This document shows, one piece after another, positions 25,095 through 35,316 of a stretch of 64,000 nt of DNA. Source of the DNA: Agrococcus sp. SGAir0287 (GTDB taxonomy: Bacteria; Actinomycetota; Actinomycetes; Actinomycetales; Microbacteriaceae); NCBI RefSeq assembly GCF_005484985.1, contig NZ_CP027942.1:248001-312000 (forward strand), in the 5' to 3' direction. Position 1 is the first letter of the stretch. Each line of letters begins with the position of its first letter. The position numbers were made by a program, and so were the translations under genes. The notes beneath the pieces were generated by a model that saw only the letters and a program-made list of their open reading frames with translations, searched no databases and was not told where the DNA came from.

Positions 25095-28000
25095 ATGACG
25101 GATGCCCAGCGCGGCGACGCGCCCGACTTCGACGACATCCTCCGGGCGGGCGCGGCGGAGGCGGATGCCGAGGTCGACGAGGGCTCCGCGGCCCGGTCAG
25201 GGCCGGACGAGCACGGCGGCGAGCCGGTCGGCTCGGCCGACGAGCAGGGCATCGACGACCTCGACGCGCTCTTCGGCGACGACGTCGAGGTGCTCGACGA
25301 GCAGCACGCGCCGCGCACGGGCGAGACGGACGTCGTCGACGTCGACGCACCCGTGACGCCGTCGTCGGCGCCGACCGTCGTGACGCCCGCGACGAGCGTC
25401 GATGCCGAGCCGGCCGTCGAGACCTCCTCCGCGCCGCACGCGGCACCCGAGGAGCCCTTCTGGGTCGCGGAGCCCGAGCCGGTCGACCCGCCGACGCAGG
25501 TCCTGCCTGCGCAGCCGCAGCCCGCGCCGGACGCCGAGGCCGCCGATCCGTGGACGGCAGCGGGCGAGGCGGCGCGCGCCGCGTCCCCGGAGCCGGAGGC
25601 GGACGGCGCCGCATCCGCGCCCGCGCACGACTGGCAGGTCGTCGACGCACCCGCACAGGCGGCCGGGGCCGACGAGGCCGCCGCTGCGGTGGAGCCGGCC
25701 GACGACGGCGAGCGATCGGGCTGGATGCTGTCGCAGGACGAGGCGAGCCTGCCGCCCTTCGAGGTCGAGCTGCCCGCCGAGTCGCAGCCGCAGGACGAGC
25801 CCGACATGTCGTCCCAGTCGCAGCCGCACGCCGACCCGCTCGCCGAGGGCGCATCCGACGCCGGTGCGGACGAGGAGCCGCGCGGGTGGATGCTCTCGGC
25901 GTCGGACCACGCGCACGGCTCCGCACCGGGGTGGGAGGCCATCGCGCGCACGCAGCAGGTCGAGCCGCTCGAGGTCGACCCCATCCTCGAGGTCGAGCCC
26001 GGCAACCCGCGTCAGTCGGTCGCGCCGCCCGAGGGATGGGTCGCCGCCCAGCACGATGCCGAGCGCGCCGCGGCCGAGCCGCAGCCCACGGCCGCCGAGA
26101 TGGACGTCGACGAGCGCGACGCCGAGTGGTCGGTCGTCGAGGAGGCCGCGATCGCGCAGCCCGTCGCGGGCCATGCACCGGGCATCGTCCCGCCGCATGC
26201 GGGCACGGGAGGGCTGCCGCCGCTGCCGCCGGACGTCGCGTCCGCCGCGGCGACGCCCCACGGGACCATGCCCGCCGCACCGATCCCGACGGGCCCGGCA
26301 CCGTCCGTGCCGCCGCAGCAGCCGCCCGCCGCACCCCTCGACGCGAAGGCGGCCGCGCGCGCCGCGATCCTGCACCCCTCGGCGCCCGACACGGACGACG
26401 AGCTCGCGCAGGCGGCCATCCATCGCGTGCGCGGCTGGCTCGCGCGCGAGGGCGACCGCCCCCGCAGGCGCGACCGCTCCGCCGAGCGACTCGCGGGGCT
26501 GCTCGCCGACGAGCGCGGCCTCGACTTCGCCATCGGCTTCGTCGACCGCGTCGTACGCCCAGAGGATCCCGCGGTGAGCGCTCGCGCGTTCGATCGGCTC
26601 AGCCGCGAGCTGCCGGACTTCCTCGACTGGTACCTCAAGCTCGGCGTCACGATGGGCGGCGGCTTCGGCGTGCTCGCGCCCGGCGCCGTCATCCCCATCG
26701 CGAAGCGCGCCATGCGCTCGCTCGTGTCGCACCTCGTGCTCGACGCGACGCCCGAGCGCCTCACGAAGTCGTTCGCGCGGCTGCGGGCCGACGGCACGCG
26801 CCTCAACGTCAACCTGCTCGGCGAGGCGGTGCTCGGCGAGCAGGAGGCCGAGCAGCGGCTGCGCGGCACCATCGAGCTGCTGCAGCGCGACGACGTCGAC
26901 TACGTCTCGATCAAGGTCTCGAGCATGGCGCCCCAGCTGCAGCCGTGGGCGTTCGACGAGACCGTCGCCTCCGTCGTCGAGCGGCTGCTGCCGCTGTACC
27001 GCATGGCCGCGACGAAGCAGGGGCCGAACGGCCCGGCGCCCGCGTTCATCAACCTCGACATGGAGGAGTACCGCGACCTCGACCTCACGATCGCGGTCTT
27101 CCAGCGCATCCTCGAGCAGCCCGAGCTGCGCGGGCTCCACGCCGGCATCGTGCTGCAGGCGTACCTGCCCGACGCGCTCGGCGCCCTCGACCGGCTCACC
27201 GCGTGGGCGCAGCAGCGCGTCGACGCCGGCGGCGCGCCCATCAAGGTGCGCGTCGTGAAGGGCGCGAACCTCGCGATGGAGCGCGTGGACGCCGCCGTGC
27301 ACGGCTGGCCGCTCACGGTGCTGCCGTCCAAGGCCGCGACCGACGCCAACTACAAGCGCGTGCTGCTCGCCGCGCTGACGCCCGAGCGCACGCGCGCCGT
27401 GCGCATCGGCGTCGCTGGCCACAACCTCTTCGACCTCGCCTTCGCCGTCGAGGTCGCGCAGCGCACGGGCACCATCCGCGCGATCGACGTGGAGATGCTG
27501 CTCGGCATGGCCGCCGAGCACATCGACGCCATCCGCGGCGACGTGCCCGAGGTGCTGCTCTATACGCCCGTCGTCCGCCCGCGGGAGTTCGACGCCGCCG
27601 TCGCCTACCTCGTGCGTCGGCTCGAGGAGAACGGCTCGGGCGACAACTTCATGTCCGGCATGTTCGAGCTCGGCACCGACCTCGAGGTGTTCACGCGCGA
27701 GCGCGACCGCTTCCTCGCATCCGTCGCGATCCTCCACGACGAGGGCATGGATGCGCCGGCCCCGAACCGCAGGCAGGACCGCGGCGGCGACCTCGCCGTC
27801 GCCGTCGGCCCCGTGCCGGAGGACGGCTTCGACAACGAGCCCGACACGGATCCGTCGCTCGCGCCCAATCGCGCGTGGGCGAGGCAGGTGCTCGAGCGCG
27901 CGGCGTCGTCGACGCTCGGCGAGCGCACGCTCGAGCTGAACCGCATCGAGGACGTGCCGACGCTCGAGCGCCGCATCCAGAAGGCCGTCGAGGCTTCCGC

Positions 28001-29945
28001 CGCGTGGTCGGCGCAGGGCGCCGAGGCACGCGCGCGCATCCTGCGCGACGCCGCCGTGACGCTCGGCGCGTACCGCGGTCGGCTGCTCGAGGTCATGGCC
28101 TCCGAGACCGGCAAGACGATCGCCGAGGGCGACCCCGAGGTGTCCGAGGCGATCGACTTCGCCCGGTACTACGCCGACCAGGCGATCCGGCTCGAGCAGA
28201 CGGAGGACGCCAGGCCCGTGCCGGTCGCCCTCACGGTCGTCACCCCGCCGTGGAACTTCCCCGTCGCGATCCCGTGCGGCGGCATCACGGCGGCGCTCGC
28301 GACCGGCTCGTCGGTCATCGTGAAGCCCGCGCCGCAGGCGCGCCGCTCGGCGGCCGTGCTCCTCGAGGCCCTCTGGGAGGCGGGCGTGCCGCGCGACGTG
28401 CTCGTGCTGTGCGACATGGTCGAGGGCGAGGTCTCGAAGCACCTCGTCGCGCATCCGGCCGTCGGCAGGCTCATCCTCACCGGCTCGTCCGAGACCGCCG
28501 CGCTCTTCTCGTCGTGGCGCCCCGACCTGCCGCTGCTCGCCGAGACGAGCGGCAAGAACGGCATCGTCGTCACGCCGTCCGCCGACCTCGACCTCGCCGT
28601 CGGCGACCTCGTGCGCAGCGCGTTCGGCCACGCGGGGCAGAAGTGCTCGGCCGCGTCGCTCGGCATCCTCGTCGGGTCGGTGGCCACCTCCGAGCGGTTC
28701 CGCAGGCAGCTCGTCGACGCGGTGCAGACGCTGCGGGTCGGGTCGCCCATGGATCCGCGCACGCATGTCGGACCCGTCATCGAGCCCGCGCAGGGTCGCC
28801 TCCTCACGGCGCTGACGACGCTCGGCGAGGGGGAGTCGTGGCTCGTCGAGCCGCGGCAGCTCGACGCGGAGGGCCGGCTGTGGAGCCCCGGGGTGCGCGT
28901 CGGCGTGCAGCCCGGCTCCTTCACCCACAGGACCGAGCTCTTCGGCCCGCATCTGTCGCTCATCGGCGTTCGCACGCTCGACGAGGCGATCGAGGTGCAG
29001 AACGGCACCGACTTCGGCCTCACCGCCGGCATCCACTCGCTCGACGTCGACGAGGTGGACGAGTGGCTGCGGCGCGTGCAGGCGGGCAACCTGTACGTGA
29101 ACCGCGGCATCACGGGCGCCATCGTGCGCAGGCAGCCCTTCGGCGGCTGGCGCTTGTCGCAGGTCGGACCGGGAGCGAAGGCAGGCGGACCCTCCTACCT
29201 GTCGACGCTCGTCGACTGGGAGCCGGTGTTCCAGCCGCCGCGCGCCAACGTGAAGCTCGCAGGGCTGCACCCGCGGGTGTCGAACCTCATCGAGTCGGCG
29301 ACGCCGCAGCTCGACTTCCTCGAGTTCGATCGCATCCGCGCCGGCGCGAACAGCGACCAGCGCGCCTGGGAGGCCGAGCTCGGCCTGTCGCTCGACGTGT
29401 CGTCGCTCGGCGTCGAGCGCAACGTGCTGCGCCATCGACCGACGCAGACGCTCGTGCGCCTCGCCGACGACGGCACGATGGGGCAGCTCGTGCGCGTGCT
29501 CGCGGCCGCCGCTCGTGCACGCGCGACGGTGCGCATCTCCTCCTCGCAGCCGTTGCCGCCGGGCCTCGAGCGGCTCGTCACGGCACCCGCGCCGGCCCTG
29601 CGGGTCGAGGAGATCGTCGTCGAGCCCGACGCCGCCTTCCACGAGCGGCTGCGGTCGGGCGCCGCCGTCGCACCCGTCGCCCCGCCCGCGCTCGACGAGC
29701 GCGGCCGCGAGGTCGACGACGGCCTCGTGCGATCGGGCGAGCCGACGCGGCGCATCCGACTGTGCGGCACGGACGCGGGCCTGCGACCGCTGCTCGCCGG
29801 CAACCCGACGATCGCGGTCTACGACGCGCCGATCACGGTGGAGGGGCGGCTGGAGCTCATGCCCTTCCTGCGCGAGCAGGCCGTGTCGATCACGGCGCAC
29901 CGGTTCGGCAACCCCGACGAGGCGTTCGCCACGCTCGAGGTGTAG
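25095..29945 (+). CDS. putA: Bifunctional proline dehydrogenase / glutamate semialdehyde dehydrogenase with long N-terminal extension
   Basis: PutA oxidises proline to glutamate in two steps (FAD, then NAD). The proline dehydrogenase barrel spans about 434-870 (TRLNVNLLGEAVLGE, then DYVSIKVSS). The aldehyde dehydrogenase spans about 935-1375, with PWNFP at 1052-1056, Glu1150 and catalytic Cys1184 (GQKCSAAS). Total length is 1616, against roughly 1150-1200 for usual actinobacterial forms. Residues 1-430 are an acidic, Ala/Pro-rich, probably disordered chain holding GWMLS at 209-213 and 264-268. No DNA-binding domain is seen. TACGAT lies 6 bases before the ATG, supporting this start. Confidence 0.95.
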   Translation: MTDAQRGDAPDFDDILRAGAAEADAEVDEGSAARSGPDEHGGEPVGSADEQGIDDLDALFGDDVEVLDEQHAPRTGETDVVDVDAPVTPSSAPTVVTPATSVDAEPAVETSSAPHAAPEEPFWVAEPEPVDPPTQVLPAQPQPAPDAEAADPWTAAGEAARAASPEPEADGAASAPAHDWQVVDAPAQAAGADEAAAAVEPADDGERSGWMLSQDEASLPPFEVELPAESQPQDEPDMSSQSQPHADPLAEGASDAGADEEPRGWMLSASDHAHGSAPGWEAIARTQQVEPLEVDPILEVEPGNPRQSVAPPEGWVAAQHDAERAAAEPQPTAAEMDVDERDAEWSVVEEAAIAQPVAGHAPGIVPPHAGTGGLPPLPPDVASAAATPHGTMPAAPIPTGPAPSVPPQQPPAAPLDAKAAARAAILHPSAPDTDDELAQAAIHRVRGWLAREGDRPRRRDRSAERLAGLLADERGLDFAIGFVDRVVRPEDPAVSARAFDRLSRELPDFLDWYLKLGVTMGGGFGVLAPGAVIPIAKRAMRSLVSHLVLDATPERLTKSFARLRADGTRLNVNLLGEAVLGEQEAEQRLRGTIELLQRDDVDYVSIKVSSMAPQLQPWAFDETVASVVERLLPLYRMAATKQGPNGPAPAFINLDMEEYRDLDLTIAVFQRILEQPELRGLHAGIVLQAYLPDALGALDRLTAWAQQRVDAGGAPIKVRVVKGANLAMERVDAAVHGWPLTVLPSKAATDANYKRVLLAALTPERTRAVRIGVAGHNLFDLAFAVEVAQRTGTIRAIDVEMLLGMAAEHIDAIRGDVPEVLLYTPVVRPREFDAAVAYLVRRLEENGSGDNFMSGMFELGTDLEVFTRERDRFLASVAILHDEGMDAPAPNRRQDRGGDLAVAVGPVPEDGFDNEPDTDPSLAPNRAWARQVLERAASSTLGERTLELNRIEDVPTLERRIQKAVEASAAWSAQGAEARARILRDAAVTLGAYRGRLLEVMASETGKTIAEGDPEVSEAIDFARYYADQAIRLEQTEDARPVPVALTVVTPPWNFPVAIPCGGITAALATGSSVIVKPAPQARRSAAVLLEALWEAGVPRDVLVLCDMVEGEVSKHLVAHPAVGRLILTGSSETAALFSSWRPDLPLLAETSGKNGIVVTPSADLDLAVGDLVRSAFGHAGQKCSAASLGILVGSVATSERFRRQLVDAVQTLRVGSPMDPRTHVGPVIEPAQGRLLTALTTLGEGESWLVEPRQLDAEGRLWSPGVRVGVQPGSFTHRTELFGPHLSLIGVRTLDEAIEVQNGTDFGLTAGIHSLDVDEVDEWLRRVQAGNLYVNRGITGAIVRRQPFGGWRLSQVGPGAKAGGPSYLSTLVDWEPVFQPPRANVKLAGLHPRVSNLIESATPQLDFLEFDRIRAGANSDQRAWEAELGLSLDVSSLGVERNVLRHRPTQTLVRLADDGTMGQLVRVLAAAARARATVRISSSQPLPPGLERLVTAPAPALRVEEIVVEPDAAFHERLRSGAAVAPVAPPALDERGREVDDGLVRSGEPTRRIRLCGTDAGLRPLLAGNPTIAVYDAPITVEGRLELMPFLREQAVSITAHRFGNPDEAFATLEV

Positions 29946-30146
29946 CGGCAGGGTCGGCGTGCGGCGCGGAGGCGATCCCGTCTGCCGAGGGGCCATTCCC
30001 CGCACGTCCTCTCACGACGCGGCATCGGTCGGTGCACGACGCGACGGCCCGCGCGCGCGGCGACCGACCCAGGGCACGCGATGTCCGCCCGTCACCGACC
30101 CGTCGATCGAGCACGGCCAGGCCGCGCCGCCGCGCCGATGCGCGGC

Positions 30147-32681
30147 TCAGCGCGCGGCGCGTCGTCGCACGAGCCCACCTGCGGCGGCGAGAGCCACGCC
30201 CAGCATGACGAGCAGCGCGAGGGGCTCCGCGCCGGTCTGCGGCAGCGCGTCGTGCGCTGCGCCCGCGACCGCCGTGGGTGCGGGGGCGGTCGGGGCGGGC
30301 GCCTGCGCGGGCGGGGGAGCGGGGATGCTGGGCTCCTGCGGCTGCGGGGGCGCCGGCGCGGCCTCGACCGCGAACGGCGCGCTCGACACCGATGCGCGGA
30401 CGTCGCCGTCGCTCAGGTCGACGACGAGCACGTAGGAGCCCGGAGCGAGGTCGGACGGCAGGGCGCCGGCCAGCGAGAGCGTCCCGTCCGCGTCCACCTC
30501 GGCCCGACCGATCGACAGGCCACCGGCATCGATCGCCGCGGCACCGAGCGCGCTCGGCGACGCGACCGCAGCCATGAGCGATCCGTCCGTCTCCGACTCG
30601 GACGCCGGCTGGAGCAGCAGCTCGACGACCGCTCCCGCGGGCAGGCGCTCCGCGGTCACGGTGATCTCGTCGCCCATCCGCAGCGTCGTGCCACCGAGCG
30701 GGATGCCCGACGGGCCGACGATGCTGGGATCGAGCACGAACGGCGTCGCGACGATCGACGCCCATGCGCCGATGGCGCCGTTCGTCGCGGCGACGCGGAC
30801 CTCGACGGGGGTGCCGTTCGCCAGCCCGTCGATCGTCGCGCCGTCGGCGCCGACGAGCACGCCGTCGGTCGACCACGGCCCATCGCCGGCGCGATGCTCG
30901 ACGACGTACCCGGCGATCGCGGCTCCGCCGTCGTCCGCGGGCGCACGCCACGTCACGTCCACGCCGCCGTCGAAGGGCGTCGCCGTCATGTCCGTCGGGG
31001 CCGACGCGGGCGAGAACGGCGTGGCGATGGCCGTCGCGGGCGACCCGAGGCCGGCGGCGTTGATCGCGGCGACCTCGACCTCCACCGCCACGCCGTCGGG
31101 GAGGCCCGTGATGACCGCGCTCGTGCCGGAGACCGTGACGCCCATCCCGTCCTCGACCCACGTGCCGTCGACGCCGTAGCGCACGCGGTAGGCGGTGATC
31201 GGAGCGCCGCCGTCGGACGTCGGCGCCGACCACGACAACGCGATCGAGCCGGGCCCCGGCTGCGCGGCGAGCGCCGTCGGCGCGCCGGCCGTCGTGCGGG
31301 GCGCGATCGCGACGACCTCTGACCACGCTCCGGCTCCGACGGACGTCGTCAGCGACGCACGGAAGTCGTAGGAGACGCCGTTCTCGAGATCGGAGACGAC
31401 GACGTCGTCGCCGACGACGGCGAGCTCGGACGGGACGGACCACGTCTCGGACCCGGTCGCCCGGTGCTCGACGACGTAGCCGAGCGTGGTGCCGCCGCCC
31501 GTGACGGTGGGCGCATCGAGCGCGAGCGCCACGGCCCCGTCGAGCGCGGTCGCGCTCGCCCATGTCGGCGCGCCCGCCACCGTCTGCGGCACGACCGCTG
31601 CCTCCGCGCTCCATGCCCCCGCGCCGTGCTGGTTCACCGCGGCGACGCGCACCTCCTGCGGCACGAGCGGCTCGAGACCGGTCAGCGCGCCCGTCGTGCC
31701 GTCGACGTCCGTCAGCGGAGCGTCGACCCAGTCCTGGGTCCCGACCGCGCGGACCTGTGCGACGTACCCGGTGATGGCCGATGCCCCGTCCCACGGCGGT
31801 GCGGTCCAGACGAGCGCGACGCGACGGTCCCCTGCCGGCGACGCGGTGAGCCCGGATGGGGCGTCGGCCGACGTGCTCCAGATCGTCGACACCGTCGTCC
31901 ACGGACTCGTCTGGCCGAGCGCCGTCACGGCGCGCACGTCGACGGAGACCGTCTGACCCGCGACCATGCCGGGATGGTCGATCTGCGTCGAGCCGACGCC
32001 GGCGGGCACGGTCGTGAGCGAGCCGGTCTGCGTCGCACGCAGCTGGATGACGTCGCCGCGACCGATGCCGACCGGGTCGGACCACGTCACCTCCAGCACG
32101 CCGCCGTCCGTGCCATGGATGACGGATGCGTGCACGTCCGACGGGGCCGCCGGGGCGGACTCGACCAACGTCTCGAACAGGAGGTCCATCCAATCCGGCC
32201 AGTTCAGGGCGCCCGCCGCGTACCGATCGTTGAGCGGGAAGGATGTGAAGCCGGTCGACGCGATCTCCAGCCGGTAGGGGAGTCCTGCCTCCACGAGCGG
32301 GGCCTCGGGGAGTGGGATCTCGACCCAGGTGTCGACCCAGTCGTCCGCCAACGGCGGGACGGTGACGGGCTGCGCGAGCTGGCCGCCGGCGCCGTGGACG
32401 GAGACGGTCAGCGGAGCGGTCGCGCGCGTGACGAGGATGCGGACGCTCGTGAGCCGTCCGGTGCGTCCTGCCACGAACGACTGCTGCACGAGATGGCCGG
32501 GCACAGTGTTCAGCGCGGCCCCCGTCGTCTCGGTGTTGGACACGTCGACGGTGCCGACCGCCATCGCCGGCGTCGCAGGTGCCATGATCACGCCCGCCAG
32601 GGCGGCGATCGTCGCGAGGCTCAGCGCGATCGTCGCTCGCAGGGGAGGGAACGGGGTTCGAGCGCGGACTGCTGCGTCCAT
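30147..32681 (-). CDS. Secreted fibronectin type III protein with LPQTG cell-wall anchor
   Basis: The product is 844 residues. A signal peptide (1-42, cut after PAMA) leads into a jelly-roll-like domain (45-175). Five fibronectin III modules follow, each starting with an APxxLxA-type phrase, at about 177, 275, 370, 465 and 557. A further beta domain and a Pro-rich stalk come next. LPQTG at 813-817, a hydrophobic segment and RRRAAR form a complete sortase signal. The protein is therefore attached to peptidoglycan. Ligand unknown; fibronectin III repeats often act as spacers or bind carbohydrate or protein. No sortase gene is in the window. GAGG precedes the ATG. Confidence 0.9.
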   Translation of the reverse strand: MDAAVRARTPFPPLRATIALSLATIAALAGVIMAPATPAMAVGTVDVSNTETTGAALNTVPGHLVQQSFVAGRTGRLTSVRILVTRATAPLTVSVHGAGGQLAQPVTVPPLADDWVDTWVEIPLPEAPLVEAGLPYRLEIASTGFTSFPLNDRYAAGALNWPDWMDLLFETLVESAPAAPSDVHASVIHGTDGGVLEVTWSDPVGIGRGDVIQLRATQTGSLTTVPAGVGSTQIDHPGMVAGQTVSVDVRAVTALGQTSPWTTVSTIWSTSADAPSGLTASPAGDRRVALVWTAPPWDGASAITGYVAQVRAVGTQDWVDAPLTDVDGTTGALTGLEPLVPQEVRVAAVNQHGAGAWSAEAAVVPQTVAGAPTWASATALDGAVALALDAPTVTGGGTTLGYVVEHRATGSETWSVPSELAVVGDDVVVSDLENGVSYDFRASLTTSVGAGAWSEVVAIAPRTTAGAPTALAAQPGPGSIALSWSAPTSDGGAPITAYRVRYGVDGTWVEDGMGVTVSGTSAVITGLPDGVAVEVEVAAINAAGLGSPATAIATPFSPASAPTDMTATPFDGGVDVTWRAPADDGGAAIAGYVVEHRAGDGPWSTDGVLVGADGATIDGLANGTPVEVRVAATNGAIGAWASIVATPFVLDPSIVGPSGIPLGGTTLRMGDEITVTAERLPAGAVVELLLQPASESETDGSLMAAVASPSALGAAAIDAGGLSIGRAEVDADGTLSLAGALPSDLAPGSYVLVVDLSDGDVRASVSSAPFAVEAAPAPPQPQEPSIPAPPPAQAPAPTAPAPTAVAGAAHDALPQTGAEPLALLVMLGVALAAAGGLVRRRAAR

Positions 32682-32891
32682 CGGATGGCCTCACGTAGGG
32701 CGACGTGGCGTCGCGATGAACTGAGCAGACCTCACACTACGCCGGATGCGCGCCGCTGTCACCCGTGACGATCGCGGCGCGTGACCCTCGTCGTCATGGC
32801 GCCGGCGGAGAGGACCTCCCCGGGGCCGGGACGAGGCGGCCGTCGCCGACGTCGCCCTCCAGGTCGACGCGCTCGACGCCGCAGCCGGCGG

Positions 32892-33821
32892 CTAGGCGTC
32901 GGCCGGCCGCTCGGCGCCCGCGGCGGAGCGTCGTCGACGCACGACGGCGTGCTCGATCGCGAGCACGGCCCCGACGAGCACGAGGCCGACGACGAACCAG
33001 GCGACGACGATGGCGACGTCGCCCGACGGCGCGAGCAGGTCGCGATCGTCCGACTGCCACGGCCACAGCGCGCGCAGCGAACCGGCCATCAGGCCCGTCA
33101 TGACGGCGAGGGTCACACGCCGATGCGACGCGAGCAGCCACCGCAGGACGTGCACGAACACGGCGAGCCCGAGCACGCCGCCGGCCATGAACAGCGCGAT
33201 CGTCGGCACGTCGCCGCCGTTGAGGGCGGCGAGCGCCGGCTGGTACATGCCCGTCGACAGGAGGACGAACGAGCCGGAGACGCCGGGAAGCACGAGCGCG
33301 CAGACCGCGAGCGCAGCCGAGCCGAGGATCGCGAACGGCGAGGGATCTACGACGGTCGCCGGGGGCAGGCCGGTGAGGAGGAAGCCGCCGACGGCGGCCG
33401 CGACGGCCACGGCGACGTCGCGTGCTCGCCATCGCGCGCCCAGCATGCGCGCGGGCACGACGAGGGAGGCGACGATGAGGCCCGCGAAGAGCGCGCGCGA
33501 CGTCGTGGGGTGCTCGTCGAGCAGCGGCTCGACGACCCGCGCGGCGGTCACGAGCGCGAGCACCATCCCGAGCCCGACCGGCACCACGACGCGCCACGAC
33601 ACCTGCGCGAGGTGGCCGCGCGCCCGGGCGAGGCCGCGCCCGCGAACGGGGTCCACCACAGCGTGCACGACGCCGCGCACGAGCGACGACGCGGAGGCGA
33701 GCAGTCGCTCGTAGACGCCGATGAGCAGCGCCACCGTGCCGCCGCTCACCCCCGGGATGACCTCCACGACGCCGATCAGGGCGCCTCGCAGGAGGTCGAC
33801 GAGGGTGCGGATGGCAGGCAT
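32892..33821 (-). CDS. DUF368 family polyprenyl-phosphate transporter (PopT-like)
   Basis: The product is 309 residues with about eight membrane helices. It carries two inverted copies of the family motif, EVIPGVSGGT near 19-28 and LVLPGVSGS near 177-185. DUF368 proteins recycle undecaprenyl phosphate across the membrane for cell-wall synthesis. AGGAGG lies 6 bases before the ATG at 33821, which fixes the start. Next to it lies an LCP enzyme, which uses the same lipid carrier, so a wall-assembly grouping is plausible. Confidence 0.9.
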   Translation of the reverse strand: MPAIRTLVDLLRGALIGVVEVIPGVSGGTVALLIGVYERLLASASSLVRGVVHAVVDPVRGRGLARARGHLAQVSWRVVVPVGLGMVLALVTAARVVEPLLDEHPTTSRALFAGLIVASLVVPARMLGARWRARDVAVAVAAAVGGFLLTGLPPATVVDPSPFAILGSAALAVCALVLPGVSGSFVLLSTGMYQPALAALNGGDVPTIALFMAGGVLGLAVFVHVLRWLLASHRRVTLAVMTGLMAGSLRALWPWQSDDRDLLAPSGDVAIVVAWFVVGLVLVGAVLAIEHAVVRRRRSAAGAERPADA

Positions 33822-33852
33822 GAGAGCCCTCCTGGGGAGGTCGGCGGCGTCG

Positions 33853-33889
33853 GGTGGGCGTCGCGCGGATCGTGCCGCGACACCCCACC
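33853..33889 (-). terminator. Probable terminator after the LCP gene
   Basis: GGTGGGCGTCGCG at 33853-33865 pairs with CGCGACACCCCACC at 33876-33889 with one bulge and a 10-base loop. It lies between the LCP gene and the DUF368 gene on the same strand, so they may be separate transcripts. Confidence 0.6.
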
Positions 33890-33934
33890 ACCCTGCCAGG
33901 TCGTCCACGCCGACGGCGGCGCGGGCCGTGCGGC

Positions 33935-35272
33935 TCAGCCGGCGCAGTGGACGACGTCGGCGCTCTGCGCGACCGCGGTGTCGTCGAGCTCGAGCCCGGG
34001 TGCCTCGCTCGTGGCCGGCGCGCTCGTCTCGGGCTCCGGCGCCGTCGTCGACGTCGCCTCGTCGGCGGGCTCCTCGGGCGACTCGCTCGCGATCGTCACG
34101 GGTCGGTCGTCGCGCAGCGCCGCGAAGAGCGCGGCGCTCTCGTCGGCGAGCGGCGCGACGCGGTTCGGATCCGGCGCCCACGGCGCGACGGGCAGCTGCA
34201 CCATCACCAGGCGATCGAGGTCGATGTCGGCGAGAGTGCCTGCGAGCGCGATGAGGCTGCCGGGGTCGGCGATCGCCTGGTCGACCGTGACGGCCTGCGC
34301 CGCTGCGTCGGCGAGCGAGGAGAGCGCGACGGGGTTCGTCAGCGTGCCCGCGTCCTTGACCGATCGCGCGAGCGATCCGAGGAACGCCTGCTGCGCCTGG
34401 ATGCGGCCGAGGTCGCTGCCGTCGCCGAAGCCGTGGCGCGTGCGCAGGAAGGCGAGGGCGTCGTGGCCCTGCAGCCGGTGGGTCCCGGCGTCGAGGTACA
34501 GCCCCGAGTACGGGTCCGCGACGTCGTGCGACACGCAGACCTCGACGCCGCCCACCGCCTCGGTGATGCCGATCACGCCGTCGAAGCCGACGACGAGGAA
34601 GTGCTGCAGGTCGAGGCCCGTGAAGTCGCGGATGGCGTCGAGCGAGCAGTAGGGACCGTGCTCGAGCAGCCCGTTGACCTGCACCATCGACTGGGCAGGG
34701 ATCGTGCGGCCGTCCTCCGTCGTGCACTCCGGCGACGGCAGCATGGTGTCGCGGGGGATGCTCACGAGCGTCGCGCTCGAGCGGTCGGCGGCGACGTGCA
34801 GCAGCATCGTGACGTCGGAGCGGGCGCCAGCGGCCTCGCCGTAGTCGCCGGTCTCCTGCCCGTCGCGCGTGTCGGATCCCATGATGAGCAGGTCGACCGG
34901 CCCGTCCCATCGCGGCGCCTCGACCTCCTCGGGCTCGACGCCCGGGCGTGCGACGGCGTTGTCGCCGATGGTGTCGAGCACGCGCACCGAGGTCGTCGCG
35001 ACGAACGCGACGACGGCCACGAGCGCCACGGCCAGCGAGCCGCCGACGAGCGCGAGGATGCGGCGACGGCGGTACATCGCGCGACGGCGATGCCGCGCCG
35101 TCCGGCTCGCCCGCACGCGCGGGACGCCGTCGGCGACGGCCTCGGAGGCTGCGGCTTCGGGGTCGACGTACGTCGAGCGGTGGCGGATCTCGTAGGGCTG
35201 GGACGGCTTGCGGATGAGGCACTCCCGGGTCGGCGGCGAGCGGCGCACCGACCTCGACGCACCTGCCTCCAC
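33935..35272 (-). CDS. LytR-CpsA-Psr (LCP) family glycopolymer transferase
   Basis: LCP proteins attach glycopolymers from undecaprenyl carriers to peptidoglycan outside the membrane. One N-terminal helix (ILALVGGSLAVALVAVVAFV) is followed by the LCP domain with DLLIMGSDTRDG, TMLLHVAADR, the catalytic Arg in SIPRDTMLP, and ALAFLRTRHGFGDGSD. A Thr/Ser/Glu/Pro tail ends in a Cys. The start is uncertain: GTG at 35272 gives 445 residues and includes a coding-like Arg-rich cytoplasmic tail; GTG 35248 and ATG 35077 are alternatives without better ribosome sites. It is 44 bp downstream of the MFS gene. Confidence 0.88.
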   Translation of the reverse strand: MEAGASRSVRRSPPTRECLIRKPSQPYEIRHRSTYVDPEAAASEAVADGVPRVRASRTARHRRRAMYRRRRILALVGGSLAVALVAVVAFVATTSVRVLDTIGDNAVARPGVEPEEVEAPRWDGPVDLLIMGSDTRDGQETGDYGEAAGARSDVTMLLHVAADRSSATLVSIPRDTMLPSPECTTEDGRTIPAQSMVQVNGLLEHGPYCSLDAIRDFTGLDLQHFLVVGFDGVIGITEAVGGVEVCVSHDVADPYSGLYLDAGTHRLQGHDALAFLRTRHGFGDGSDLGRIQAQQAFLGSLARSVKDAGTLTNPVALSSLADAAAQAVTVDQAIADPGSLIALAGTLADIDLDRLVMVQLPVAPWAPDPNRVAPLADESAALFAALRDDRPVTIASESPEEPADEATSTTAPEPETSAPATSEAPGLELDDTAVAQSADVVHCAG

Positions 35273-35316
35273 CCTCTCGGGCGAGGACGGTCCATGCAAG
35301 CCGAGCCGAGCGAGCG

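Noticed and set aside
25197..30005. A 1602-codon minus-strand open frame opposite putA
   Set aside because: It is the complement of putA. The composition (Arg, His, Leu, Val without domain motifs) is that of a shadow frame, while the plus strand holds intact catalytic motifs.
29946..30146. Gene or terminator in the 200 bp between putA and the fibronectin III gene
   Set aside because: No frame with coding character and no convincing stem was found; the genes are convergent, so a terminator is expected but not seen.
32830..32895. Possible C-terminal fragment of a plus-strand gene (DEAAVADVALQVDALD then stop)
   Set aside because: The short stretch reads like coding sequence, but it has no start, no extension upstream and no recognisable family; it overlaps the end of the DUF368 gene. 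Chance or an old remnant cannot be separated.
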